Shown: piece by piece, positions 1 through 7,736 of the stretch
Layout: each line of letters begins with the position of its first letter
How positions within the stretch are numbered: position 1 is the stretch's first letter
Origin: Bacillota bacterium
Lineage (GTDB): Bacteria; Bacillota; Syntrophomonadia; Syntrophomonadales; Syntrophomonadaceae
Length of the DNA stretch: 13,305 nucleotides
Assembly: GCA_017861475.1 (NCBI GenBank)
Contig: JAGFXV010000012.1
Coordinates: forward strand, 1 to 13,305
Reading direction: 5' to 3'
Program-made: the position numbers and the translations under genes
The notes under the pieces: generated by a model
The model's input: the letters and a program-made list of their open reading frames with translations, nothing else
The model's database searches: none
What the model was told of the DNA's origin: nothing

Positions 1-1
1 T

Positions 2-2359
2 TCAAAGCAACTGAATAACAGTTTTACTTATTTGGTGCCTGAGGAATTTGCCGTTGAGGCTGGCTTTGGCAAAAGAGTGCTGGTAGATTTTCGCGGCAAA
101 AAGACGGAAGCGTTTATCATCGGGTTACAGGAAATTAAACCGGACCCGGAATTAAAACCGATTTTAAAAGTGCTCGATCAAGAAGAAGTATTTAACCACG
201 AACTGCTTGGACTGGCCCAATGGATGGCAGACTATTATTCGGTTTCGCTGTCCATGGTTTTATCAATGATCATCCCCCGCCTGCTCCATCATAAAACATC
301 CATGCGGGTAATCGCCAATGTGAGCAGGGAAGAATATCTTAAAACCAACAATGATATTGAAATCACGGTAAAGGATTTTCTTGAATTGCTGTGGGCAAAA
401 AAAGAATTAGATCTGGCTGAAACCAGCAGATATTTTAATAAAAATGAACTGGATGATTTAGTGAGCCGGGGATTGGTTAGTATGACAGGGTTATACAAAT
501 CTACTCTGGAATCAAGGAATGACAGTATTTATATCCTAAACAAAGTACAATTTCAAGAGGAAATATCGTTAATCAGAAGGAAAGCACCCCGTCAGGCTGA
601 AGCGTTGGAACAATTGGTTGCCCATCCGGGTATAAACTGTATTGAATTTGATAAAATCATTCCCCGATCCATAACTGCTGCCTTAATTAAAAAGGGATTT
701 GTCAGCATCGAAAAAATCAAGCCGGAAATCGCTGCACCCCAATTTGAACTAAATGATGAACAGAAAGAGGCAACAAGACGGGTTGTAAAAGCATTGGATA
801 CCCATCAATATTCGGAATACCTTTTATTTGGGATAACCGGCAGCGGTAAAACCGAAGTTTATATTCAGATTGCTCAAGCTGTAATCGATCAAGGCCGCTC
901 AGTGATCGTACTGGTACCTGAAATAGCTTTGACCCGACAGTTGGTTGAAATATTTTCCCGACGTATACCGGACATAGCCGTGCTGCATAGTGCCATGTCC
1001 GCAGGTGAACGTTACGAGGAATGGAAACGCATCAAGCGCGGTGAAGCCAGACTGGTGCTCGGCCCCCGCTCAGCTATTTTTGCGCCCTCACCGGATTTAG
1101 GTTTGATCATTATGGACGAGGAGCAGGAAAACAGCTATAAACAGGAAGAAGCTCCGCGTTATCATGTCCGGGATATTGCCCGGCAGCGCGCTCGCTTATC
1201 AGCGGCTGTATTTCTGATGGGAAGTGCCACTCCTGCTTTGGAGACTTATTATCGGGTTGCAACCAATAAAACAGAATTGCTCCGACTGACTCAGAGAACT
1301 GCCAGTGCCGCCATGCCGGAAGTTGTTATTGAGGATATGCGTAATTCATTCAAAAACGGCAACCATGGATTAATTTCTGATTATCTGCGCAATCGGCTTG
1401 GACATGCATTGCGGATGGGTCAGCAGAGTATATTGTTTATTAACCGGCGCGGACATTCACCCATGACTATCTGTAAAGAATGTGGTAATATTGCCTCATG
1501 TCCTGATTGTTCAGTAAGCATGACTTTTCATCGTGATCAGGGGCAAAATGTCTGTCATTATTGCAATCGTCACAGTATCCAATCATCTGTCTGTCAGGTA
1601 TGCGGTAGCCGGCATATGCAGTTGACCGGTGCCGGTACGCAGAAGGTCGAGGAAGAAATCGCTCAGCTTTTTCCGCAAGCCCGTATAGCCAGACTTGATT
1701 TGGACAGCAGTCGGCGCAAAGGTGCGCAGAAGGAAATTCTGCAGGCCATGAAAGAAGGCAGCATCGATATTTTGATCGGTACCCAGATGGTAGCCAAAGG
1801 CTTGGACTTTCCAATGGTTTCTTTGGTCGGAGTCGTGGATGCAGACAGTTTGTTAAATCTACCGGATTACAGAGCCCGGGAACGCTGCTTTCAATTGCTG
1901 GTTCAGGTGGCAGGAAGAGCCGGAAGGGCAGATATTGCCGGTGAAGTCGTTATCCAGACATATAATCCGCAGGAACCATTATTCCAAAAAGTTGTCAACC
2001 ATGACTACCAAAGTTTTTATGATGATGAAATAAAAATTCGCAGACTATTGGAGTATCCGCCCATTACTGATATCCTTAGAATTGTCATAAGTGGTGAAGC
2101 AGAGTCGGCCTGTCAGGAGTATTCCCGCGAAATGGCCAAGTTTATCGAAGAGATGATAGATGCCAAAGAAGAAAGTATTATGATTCTGGGGCCAGCTCCC
2201 TGTCCGATCAGCAAAATTAAAAAACGTTTTCGCTATCAGATCATGATAAAATGCTTCAGTTCTTTGTTACTCCGCAGCATTGCTGCTAAAATTAATAATA
2301 GAAATCATCCTGTCAGCATAAAGATTGAGTTGGATCTTAATCCTATGGCAACCATTTAA
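2..2359 (+). CDS. priA: Primosomal protein N' (PriA helicase), 5'-truncated by window edge
   Basis: ATP-dependent 3'-5' DNA helicase that recognises stalled forks and reloads the replication machinery. The frame is open from base 2 and reads a PriA-like N-terminus (…NNSFTYLVPEEF…) before the TTG at 32, so that TTG is not the start and the real start is upstream; 785 residues are visible. Seen in order: the N-terminal 3'-end-binding domain, Walker A GITGSGKTE near 829-855, Walker B DEEQ at 1115-1126, eight cysteines in four CxxC pairs at 1472-1603 (the PriA zinc-binding insertion), GTQMVAKGLDFP near 1777-1812, helicase motif QVAGRAGR near 1903-1926, and the C-terminal LGPAPCPISKIKKRFRYQ segment. 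The DExH position normally held by His is Gln here. First gene of a tightly packed cluster; def follows after 13 bases. Identity is very secure. Confidence 0.97.
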   Translation, partial: SKQLNNSFTYLVPEEFAVEAGFGKRVLVDFRGKKTEAFIIGLQEIKPDPELKPILKVLDQEEVFNHELLGLAQWMADYYSVSLSMVLSMIIPRLLHHKTSMRVIANVSREEYLKTNNDIEITVKDFLELLWAKKELDLAETSRYFNKNELDDLVSRGLVSMTGLYKSTLESRNDSIYILNKVQFQEEISLIRRKAPRQAEALEQLVAHPGINCIEFDKIIPRSITAALIKKGFVSIEKIKPEIAAPQFELNDEQKEATRRVVKALDTHQYSEYLLFGITGSGKTEVYIQIAQAVIDQGRSVIVLVPEIALTRQLVEIFSRRIPDIAVLHSAMSAGERYEEWKRIKRGEARLVLGPRSAIFAPSPDLGLIIMDEEQENSYKQEEAPRYHVRDIARQRARLSAAVFLMGSATPALETYYRVATNKTELLRLTQRTASAAMPEVVIEDMRNSFKNGNHGLISDYLRNRLGHALRMGQQSILFINRRGHSPMTICKECGNIASCPDCSVSMTFHRDQGQNVCHYCNRHSIQSSVCQVCGSRHMQLTGAGTQKVEEEIAQLFPQARIARLDLDSSRRKGAQKEILQAMKEGSIDILIGTQMVAKGLDFPMVSLVGVVDADSLLNLPDYRARERCFQLLVQVAGRAGRADIAGEVVIQTYNPQEPLFQKVVNHDYQSFYDDEIKIRRLLEYPPITDILRIVISGEAESACQEYSREMAKFIEEMIDAKEESIMILGPAPCPISKIKKRFRYQIMIKCFSSLLLRSIAAKINNRNHPVSIKIELDLNPMATI

Positions 2360-2364
2360 GGAGG
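2358..2364 (+). promoter_or_regulatory. Ribosome binding site that sets the TTG start of def
   Basis: AAGGAGG overlaps the last bases of the priA stop codon and lies 8 bases before the TTG at 2373. No ATG or GTG lies at a suitable distance, so this strong site supports TTG initiation of def and suggests translational coupling to priA. Confidence 0.8.
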
Positions 2365-2372
2365 ACTAAAAA

Positions 2373-2825
2373 TTGGCAGTTTACAATATTGTTACCGTAC
2401 CTGATCCGATATTAAGGCAAAAAGCCCCAAAGGTAGAAAAGATAAATGCCGGCGTTTTAAGGGTCATGGACAATATGCGCGATACCATGTATGCAGCTGA
2501 CGGCGTTGGATTGGCCGCTCCGCAGATTGGGGTATCAAAACGGATTATTGTAATTGATCCGGGAGATCAGTTGATCGAAATGATCAATCCGCAAATTATT
2601 TACAGTGAGGGTGAACAAACCGCCCGGGAAGGATGCCTAAGTGTACCTGATCTGGTGGGCTGGTGTAAAAGAGCCCAAAGGATAACAGTCAGAGGGTTGA
2701 ACCGTAACGGAGAAGAAATCGAAATGGAAGCAACTGATATGCTGGCCCGGGTATTTCAACATGAAATTGATCATTTGGATGGAATCGTTTTTCCAGATAA
2801 AGCAATCCAGACCAAAAAAATATAA
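2373..2825 (+). CDS. def: Peptide deformylase
   Basis: Metalloenzyme that removes the N-formyl group from nascent polypeptides at the ribosome exit. All three family motifs are present: GVGLAAPQ at residues 44-51 (Gln51), EGCLS at 86-90 (metal-ligand Cys88) and HEIDH at 130-134 (metal ligands His130 and His134, catalytic Glu131). The length of 150 residues is normal for a bacterial deformylase. The start is TTG, chosen because AAGGAGG lies 8 bases upstream and the product begins MAVYNIVTVPDPILR, as is usual for the family. It sits directly before fmt, which adds the same formyl group to initiator tRNA, the classic def-fmt pairing. The end of the gene contains a run of eight A bases (TKKI codons) with no sign of a frameshift. 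Confidence 0.97.
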   Translation: MAVYNIVTVPDPILRQKAPKVEKINAGVLRVMDNMRDTMYAADGVGLAAPQIGVSKRIIVIDPGDQLIEMINPQIIYSEGEQTAREGCLSVPDLVGWCKRAQRITVRGLNRNGEEIEMEATDMLARVFQHEIDHLDGIVFPDKAIQTKKI

Positions 2826-2851
2826 GTAACGCCACGGAAGGAGGGATATAA

Positions 2852-3784
2852 ATGAAAATCGTTTTTATGGGGACATCTGAATTTTCCGTCCCGTCACTGC
2901 AAAAAATATTAGAGGCGGATCATGAGATTATTGGAGTTATTACCCAGCCGGATCGACCCCGCGGACGAGGACAGAAACTTATCCCTTCGCCGATAAAAGA
3001 ATTTGCGCTTAAACACGGACTGGAAATATATCAGCCTGAAAAAATCAGAGATGAAGCAGCGATTGATTACGTTCGCAGTTGGGATCCGGATTTGGTCGTA
3101 GTGGTCTCCTATGGACAGATCATTCCGCTGGAAATATTGGATTTCCCAAAGCTTGGCTGTATAAACGTACATGCTTCACTATTGCCGCGTTATCGTGGTG
3201 CTGCACCTATCCAACGGGCCATCATGGCAGGAGAACATGTGAGCGGGGTTACGACCATGGCGATGGATAAAGGCCTGGATACGGGCGATATTATTATGCA
3301 GTTACCGGTGAAAATTGGTGCTGACATGGATCATGGCATATATTCTGAAGTTCTGGCTACGGCCGGTGCGGATTTACTGATTGATACGCTGGCAGTCATA
3401 AAAAGCGGATCATATCCACGTCGTAAACAGGACTCAGCCAAAGCAACTTATGCTCATATGATTAGTCGTGAAGAAGAAAGAATAAAATGGCAGAAACCTG
3501 CTTTGACGATATACAATCAGATCAGGGCCCTTAGTCCGCAGCCGGCAGCTTATACTTCCTTTGGTGATAATCGTTTTAAAATATTCTCAACCCGGGTAGT
3601 GGATGATAATGCCAGTGCTGCCCCAGGGGAAATAGTAGAGATCAATCCGACGAGAATATTAGTACAATGCGCCAACGGTATGCTGGAAATCAGAGAATTA
3701 CAACTGGCAGGTAAGAAAAGAATGCCCAGCAGTGAATTCCTTAAAGGGTTCAAGCTAAAAACAGGTGATGTACTGGGAAATTAA
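2852..3784 (+). CDS. fmt: Methionyl-tRNA formyltransferase
   Basis: Transfers a formyl group from 10-formyltetrahydrofolate to Met-tRNA(fMet) for initiation of translation. The 310-residue product has the N-terminal Rossmann-like formyltransferase domain starting MKIVFMGTSEFS, a TQPDRPRGRGQK loop (residues 31-42), the active-site stretch NVHASLLPRYRGAAPI (105-120) with catalytic Asn105 and His107, and Asp143 in GLDTGDI. The C-terminal part, from about residue 205, matches the tRNA-binding OB-like domain (KRMPSSEFLKGFKLKTGDVL at the end). The ATG is preceded by GGAAGGAGGG, with AAGGAGG at 2838-2844. It is 26 bases after def and presumably co-transcribed with it. Confidence 0.97.
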   Translation: MKIVFMGTSEFSVPSLQKILEADHEIIGVITQPDRPRGRGQKLIPSPIKEFALKHGLEIYQPEKIRDEAAIDYVRSWDPDLVVVVSYGQIIPLEILDFPKLGCINVHASLLPRYRGAAPIQRAIMAGEHVSGVTTMAMDKGLDTGDIIMQLPVKIGADMDHGIYSEVLATAGADLLIDTLAVIKSGSYPRRKQDSAKATYAHMISREEERIKWQKPALTIYNQIRALSPQPAAYTSFGDNRFKIFSTRVVDDNASAAPGEIVEINPTRILVQCANGMLEIRELQLAGKKRMPSSEFLKGFKLKTGDVLGN

Positions 3785-3804
3785 GCTGTATACTGGCTTG
3801 CCAT

Positions 3805-3809
3805 GAGGA
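3805..3809 (+). promoter_or_regulatory. Ribosome binding site favouring the second ATG of the DUF116 gene
   Basis: GAGGA lies 8 bases before the in-frame ATG at 3818. The earlier ATG at 3803 has no purine-rich site upstream, and this GAGGA overlaps its own codons. The later start is therefore preferred. Confidence 0.55.
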
Positions 3810-3817
3810 CTGTAAGA

Positions 3818-4567
3818 ATGGAGAGTAAAAAACGTATCTATATTGGACTGCTGATTGTCAGTCTGACAGCGGTGACAATACTCATACCGCTGATCTTATT
3901 TCTGCTCAGGCAGAATACCCAATTCAGTAAAGTGATGCTTATCATCATAGCGACCATTTTAGGCGGGCTGTTTTTATTGCTGGGATTAGGGATTTTAGCC
4001 ATTATAATAATGATTGTGCGTTCCAAAACGATCCCTTCACTGGATAACATAACCAAACTGGCAAATGAATTGTTATTTCCTCTGACCCTTGTGATAGGCA
4101 AAGTGTTGGGGATAAAATCTGAAAAGATAAGGTCTTCGTATATTGCGGTAAATAATTATCTGGTAAAATCAAAACATATTATTTTAAATGGCGAAAGAGT
4201 CATGATTCTGTTACCACATTGTCTGCAAAACAATGAATGTCCACATAAAATAACCATGGATATCAATAATTGCAAACAATGCGGCAAATGCTGCGTCAGC
4301 GATCTGGTGAAACTAAGTCAAAAATATTCAGCCATCATAAAGGTCGCGACCGGCGGTACCCTGGCCCGGAAATTGATCAAAGAATGCCGGCCATCCGGAG
4401 TCATTGCCGTAGCTTGTGAAAGAGACCTTTCCATGGGCATTCAGGATAGCGGCGCACTTCCTGTTTTTGGTGTATTGAACTGCAGACCTAACGGTCCATG
4501 CTTTAATACCAGTGTTGATATAGACAAGGTCGAACAGGCATTAATTATGATTTGTAAAGGAGGATAA
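3818..4567 (+). CDS. DUF116 family membrane protein, function unknown
   Basis: The function is unknown. From the chosen ATG the product has 249 residues (254 if it starts at 3803). It opens with a short basic stretch (MESKKR) and two strongly hydrophobic segments at about residues 7-30 and 39-67, so it is probably anchored in the membrane. The rest is the DUF116 domain, recognised from LLPHCLQNNECPHKIT, NCKQCGKCC, VATGGTLARKL, AVACERDLSMGIQD and LNCRPNGPCFNT. Cysteines lie at about 135, 141, 152, 155, 158, 159, 190, 200, 222 and 228; the CxxCxxCC cluster suggests a metal or Fe-S site, which is inference. It sits between fmt and a zinc metallopeptidase gene, and that gene's ribosome binding site lies inside the end of this one, so the two are probably translated together. 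Confidence 0.88.
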   Translation: MESKKRIYIGLLIVSLTAVTILIPLILFLLRQNTQFSKVMLIIIATILGGLFLLLGLGILAIIIMIVRSKTIPSLDNITKLANELLFPLTLVIGKVLGIKSEKIRSSYIAVNNYLVKSKHIILNGERVMILLPHCLQNNECPHKITMDINNCKQCGKCCVSDLVKLSQKYSAIIKVATGGTLARKLIKECRPSGVIAVACERDLSMGIQDSGALPVFGVLNCRPNGPCFNTSVDIDKVEQALIMICKGG

Positions 4568-4569
4568 CC

Positions 4570-5244
4570 ATGGGATATTTGATTTTCATACTTCCGGCAC
4601 TGATCCTTTCTATTTATGCACAATTTAAGGTCAAATCAACTTTCAGTAAATATTCATCGGTCAGATCGATGAAAGGGATAACGGGTCGTGATGCTGCTTA
4701 TAATTTGCTGCGCAACAATGGCATCAATAATGTTAACATTGAAGCCATCCGGGGCAGTCTGACTGACCATTACGATCCTTCATCGCAGGTGCTGAGACTG
4801 TCTGAAACTGTTTATGGCAACGATTCCATTGCTGCCATAGGAGTCGCAGCTCATGAAGTGGGTCATGCCATTCAGCACCAACAAGGGTATAAACCGATGG
4901 AAGTAAGACAGAAGATCGTTCCCATCACCAATTTTGCTTCCTCGGCATCTTTTCCCATTCTTTTGATTGGGATGATCTTTACCAGTGCGGATCTGATCAT
5001 GGTTGGAATCCTGCTGTTCTCCGCGGTAGTGTTGTTTCATATCGTCACTCTGCCGGTTGAATTCAACGCCTCCAATCGTGCTGTTTTACAGCTGAGTCAG
5101 TTAGGACTAATCAGCAACGAAGAAGTACCCATGGTCAAGAAAGTGCTCGGAGCAGCAGCACTGACGTATGTTGCAGCAGCACTTTCAGCCATTGCCAATC
5201 TGCTTTATTACCTGGCCATATTTGCCGGCTCATCGGATGATTAA
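4570..5244 (+). CDS. Zinc metallopeptidase, YugP-like (Zn_peptidase_2 family), membrane-bound
   Basis: Probable integral-membrane neutral zinc peptidase; its substrate is unknown. The 224-residue product carries HEVGH at residues 95-99, the HExxH signature that supplies two zinc-ligand histidines and the catalytic Glu. A conserved LPVEFNASNRA (161-171) contains Glu164, a plausible third ligand. Hydrophobic segments lie at about 2-18, 123-140, 142-160 and 194-218. The length and pattern agree with the B. subtilis YugP family (formerly an unknown-function group). The ATG at 4570 is preceded by AAAGGAGGA, which overlaps the end of the DUF116 gene, with only 2 bases between the two genes. It is followed 16 bases later by rsmB. 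Nothing in the sequence tells what it cleaves; a link to membrane-protein quality control would be a guess. Confidence 0.9.
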   Translation: MGYLIFILPALILSIYAQFKVKSTFSKYSSVRSMKGITGRDAAYNLLRNNGINNVNIEAIRGSLTDHYDPSSQVLRLSETVYGNDSIAAIGVAAHEVGHAIQHQQGYKPMEVRQKIVPITNFASSASFPILLIGMIFTSADLIMVGILLFSAVVLFHIVTLPVEFNASNRAVLQLSQLGLISNEEVPMVKKVLGAAALTYVAAALSAIANLLYYLAIFAGSSDD

Positions 5245-5260
5245 AGCAGGGGAGGTTTAA

Positions 5261-6634
5261 ATGCAGAAGCAAAACATATCACCTATTTCTGATGCCAGGG
5301 AAATGGCTGTAAATCTTGTTTATAACATCATGGAAAGCGGAGCTTACGCAAACCTGAGTCTGGAAAATGCATTGCGCAGTTCAACATTGTCGCAAAATGA
5401 TAAAAACCTGGTCACCGAACTGGTTAATGGCAGTATAAGAATGATTAAGCACCTCGATTGGGTGCTTAATCTGTTTCTGCGAAAAAGCATTCATGAACAA
5501 AATCCCCTGATGCGAAGCGTTCTGCGCATTGCTGCCTATCAGATCATGTTTATGGAACGTATTCCCGATTATGCTGCCGTCAACAGTGCCGTTGATATTA
5601 CCCGCAAAAAAGTCAATAAAACGATGGCGGGAGTCTGCAATGCAGTATTGCGTAATTTAATCAGGGGCAAAGATGATCTTTCCTATCCGTCGATCAATTC
5701 CCTGGACTATCTGTCCGTTTATTATTCCCAGCCGGAATGGCTGGTGCAATTATGGCTTGCATGTTATGGAGCTGAAGTGACAGAGAAGATGCTGGCTTAT
5801 ATGAATCACAAACCACTCTTAACGCTCCGCTTAAATTCTTTACGTACCGATGCGGAAACCCTTGCCCGGGAGCTTACCGGGGAAGGAGTGACGTCAAGGC
5901 CAAGTGAACTGATGCATGATTCATTCGTCATTGAAGCCATGACAACAAGTATTGACCAATTAAATTCATACCAATCTGGGAAGTTTTATGTACAAAATGA
6001 AGCTTCCATGCTGGCAGCAGATGTACTGGATCCTCAAGAAGGTGAACATATTCTGGATTTATGCAGCGGTGTTGGAGGGAAAGCAACCCACTTTGCAGAA
6101 AAAATGAAAAACAAGGGAATAATCAAAGCAGTTGAACTATATAAGCATAAATTATCGATTCTAAATAACAATTGCCAGCGTTTGGGCATCAATATTATTG
6201 CTGCTGAACAAAATGATATTCTGACAATGGATAGTGATCCGGTATGGCAGCGGGTATTTTTGGATGCACCGTGTTCCGGACTGGGGGTTTTAAATCGGCG
6301 CGCAGATGCACGCTGGCGTAAAACTCCTCAGGAAATAAACGAGTTGACCCAATTGCAGGCGGCTTTGCTTGAAAAAGCCGGAGAAATGACGGCTCCGGAC
6401 GGTATCCTGGTTTATTCGACCTGTACCGTAAATCCGGCTGAAAACGAAAATATAATTATCTCTTTCCTGGATAAAAATCATACATTCCGTCTTGATCCAT
6501 TCGCAGATTTGATCAGTTACTTCCCGTTGGATCAAAAAGACCGGGAAATGACTAAAAAGGGCTGGCTTGCGATAATGCCCGGCAAATATGGCTGTGATGG
6601 GATGTTTTATGCACGTTTGCGAAGGAGTATGTAA
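5261..6634 (+). CDS. rsmB: 16S rRNA (cytosine(967)-C(5))-methyltransferase RsmB
   Basis: S-adenosylmethionine-dependent enzyme that makes m5C967 in 16S rRNA. The 457-residue product has an N-terminal NusB-like helical domain (about residues 10-140, including AREMAVNLVYNI and IPDYAAVNSAVDI) and a C-terminal RsmB/NOP methyltransferase domain. Seen there: FYVQNEASMLAADVL (242-256), SAM motif I DLCSGVGGK (266-274), motif IV DAPCSGLG (335-342) with Cys338, and motif VI STCTVNPAENE (386-396) with Cys388, the pair of cysteines used in catalysis and product release. Motif I usually reads CAAPGGK, so SGV for AAP is a divergence, and VELY replaces the more usual acidic Asp motif after it. The ATG follows AGGGGAGG by 5 bases. 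A perfect hairpin lies inside codons 61-71. Confidence 0.95.
   Translation: MQKQNISPISDAREMAVNLVYNIMESGAYANLSLENALRSSTLSQNDKNLVTELVNGSIRMIKHLDWVLNLFLRKSIHEQNPLMRSVLRIAAYQIMFMERIPDYAAVNSAVDITRKKVNKTMAGVCNAVLRNLIRGKDDLSYPSINSLDYLSVYYSQPEWLVQLWLACYGAEVTEKMLAYMNHKPLLTLRLNSLRTDAETLARELTGEGVTSRPSELMHDSFVIEAMTTSIDQLNSYQSGKFYVQNEASMLAADVLDPQEGEHILDLCSGVGGKATHFAEKMKNKGIIKAVELYKHKLSILNNNCQRLGINIIAAEQNDILTMDSDPVWQRVFLDAPCSGLGVLNRRADARWRKTPQEINELTQLQAALLEKAGEMTAPDGILVYSTCTVNPAENENIIISFLDKNHTFRLDPFADLISYFPLDQKDREMTKKGWLAIMPGKYGCDGMFYARLRRSM
5443..5471 (+). repeat. Perfect 11-bp inverted repeat (hairpin) inside rsmB
   Basis: GATTAAGCACC (5443-5453) and GGTGCTTAATC (5461-5471) are exact reverse complements separated by the 7-base loop TCGATTG. 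The hairpin lies wholly within the coding sequence. No clean T-run follows (CTGTTTCTGC), so it is not a standard terminator. Its role, if any, is unknown. Confidence 0.85.
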
Positions 6635-6639
6635 GATTC

Positions 6640-7719
6640 ATGACTGATCAGAAAAAAACTGAATTGCTGGGAATGAGCCAAACAGAGTTGGAAGACTTTG
6701 TCGTCAGTATTTCCGAGCCTAAATTCCGCGCCCGGCAATTATATAAATGGATTTATCAAAAACAAACCGCTTCATTTTATGATATGAGTGATATCCCTCG
6801 CGATCTGCGCTTTAAACTGGATGATATTGCACAAATATCCATTCCCAGGTTTCTGAAACAACGTGTTTCGCAAGATGGTACCCGTAAGTTTCTCCTGGAA
6901 ATGAATGATAAAAAAAGAGTTGAAACAGTCATCATCCCTCAGACCCATGAGAAAAACACGCAATACACAGTATGTATTTCCAGTCAGGTAGGTTGTCCCA
7001 TCGGATGTGCTTTTTGTGCAACCGGAGCCGGGGGATTTCAACGCAATCTGCTGGCTTATGAAATTGCTGGTCAGGTATTAAGTTCGCGGCGGGAATTGGC
7101 CAAGCGATTAAAAAGAAACGAAATCGATCTCATCACAAATGTTGTCTACATGGGAATGGGTGAACCTTTACTTAATTATGATGAAATGATTAAATCTGTT
7201 TATATGCTGAATGAACACAACGGTATAAATATCGGTCAAAGACATATCACCATATCAACTGCAGGGGAAGTATCTGGAATTAAAAGATTGCTGCAGGAAG
7301 ATTTGCAGTTGACGCTGGCGATTTCTTTACACGCTTGTGATAATGATCTAAGAAACGAATTGGTACCGATAAATAAGAAGTATCCACTGGAAATGTTACT
7401 GGATGCAGCTCGGGAATATTCAAAAAAAAGCAATCGACGGGTAACCTTCGAATATGTTTTGCTGGATGAGGTCAATACCCGTAAAAAAGATGCCGAAGCT
7501 ATGATAAAGCTATTAAAACCGATATTGGCTAATGTTAATCTAATACCGTATAATGAAGTCAGTGGACTGGATTTCAAAAGACCATCCAATCATCGCATAA
7601 ATCAGTTTTATCAATGGCTGACTGCGGGCGGCCTGAATGTTACTTTACGTGAAGAGCGGGGAACGGATATTGAAGCAGCCTGTGGGCAATTGGCTGCCAA
7701 GAAGGACCGGCAGACCTAG
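6640..7719 (+). CDS. rlmN: Dual-specificity 23S rRNA/tRNA adenine-C2 methyltransferase RlmN (radical SAM)
   Basis: Radical-SAM enzyme that methylates C2 of A2503 in 23S rRNA and of A37 in some tRNAs, affecting decoding and peptidyl-transferase function. The 359-residue product has the family layout: an N-terminal helical domain (KFRARQLYKWIYQK), the 4Fe-4S cluster motif CxxxCxxC formed by Cys119, Cys123 and Cys126 in GCPIGCAFCATG, MGMGEPLLNY (171-180), and the two catalytic cysteines expected by analogy with E. coli: Cys112 (TVCISSQVGC) and Cys348 near the C-terminus (IEAACGQLA). The presence of C-terminal Cys348 fits RlmN. GAAGGAG at 6621-6627 lies inside the end of rsmB, with a slightly long spacing of 12 bases to the ATG. 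Only 5 bases separate the two genes, consistent with an rRNA-modification pair. Confidence 0.97.
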   Translation: MTDQKKTELLGMSQTELEDFVVSISEPKFRARQLYKWIYQKQTASFYDMSDIPRDLRFKLDDIAQISIPRFLKQRVSQDGTRKFLLEMNDKKRVETVIIPQTHEKNTQYTVCISSQVGCPIGCAFCATGAGGFQRNLLAYEIAGQVLSSRRELAKRLKRNEIDLITNVVYMGMGEPLLNYDEMIKSVYMLNEHNGINIGQRHITISTAGEVSGIKRLLQEDLQLTLAISLHACDNDLRNELVPINKKYPLEMLLDAAREYSKKSNRRVTFEYVLLDEVNTRKKDAEAMIKLLKPILANVNLIPYNEVSGLDFKRPSNHRINQFYQWLTAGGLNVTLREERGTDIEAACGQLAAKKDRQT

Positions 7720-7736
7720 TTATATTGAGGTGAAAT

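Noticed and set aside
32..34. TTG as the start of priA
   Set aside because: The frame is open to the window edge and the upstream residues (NNSFTY before LVPEEF) fit the PriA N-terminus, so the gene simply begins outside the window.
1467..1814. Minus-strand open frame of 115 codons
   Set aside because: It is antisense to the conserved zinc and helicase region of priA; the composition looks like a shadow and no family is recognised.
3079..3270. Plus-strand 63-codon frame inside fmt
   Set aside because: It lies fully within the conserved catalytic part of fmt in another frame, without a plausible start site.
4000..4012. Palindrome CATTAT-A-ATAATG as an operator
   Set aside because: It lies within transmembrane codons (isoleucine-rich) of the DUF116 gene, is AT-rich, and has no promoter nearby.
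5152..5183. Direct repeat GCAGCAGCACT (5152-5162 and 5173-5183)
   Set aside because: It reflects repeated Ala-Ala-Ala-Leu codons in a transmembrane segment of the peptidase.
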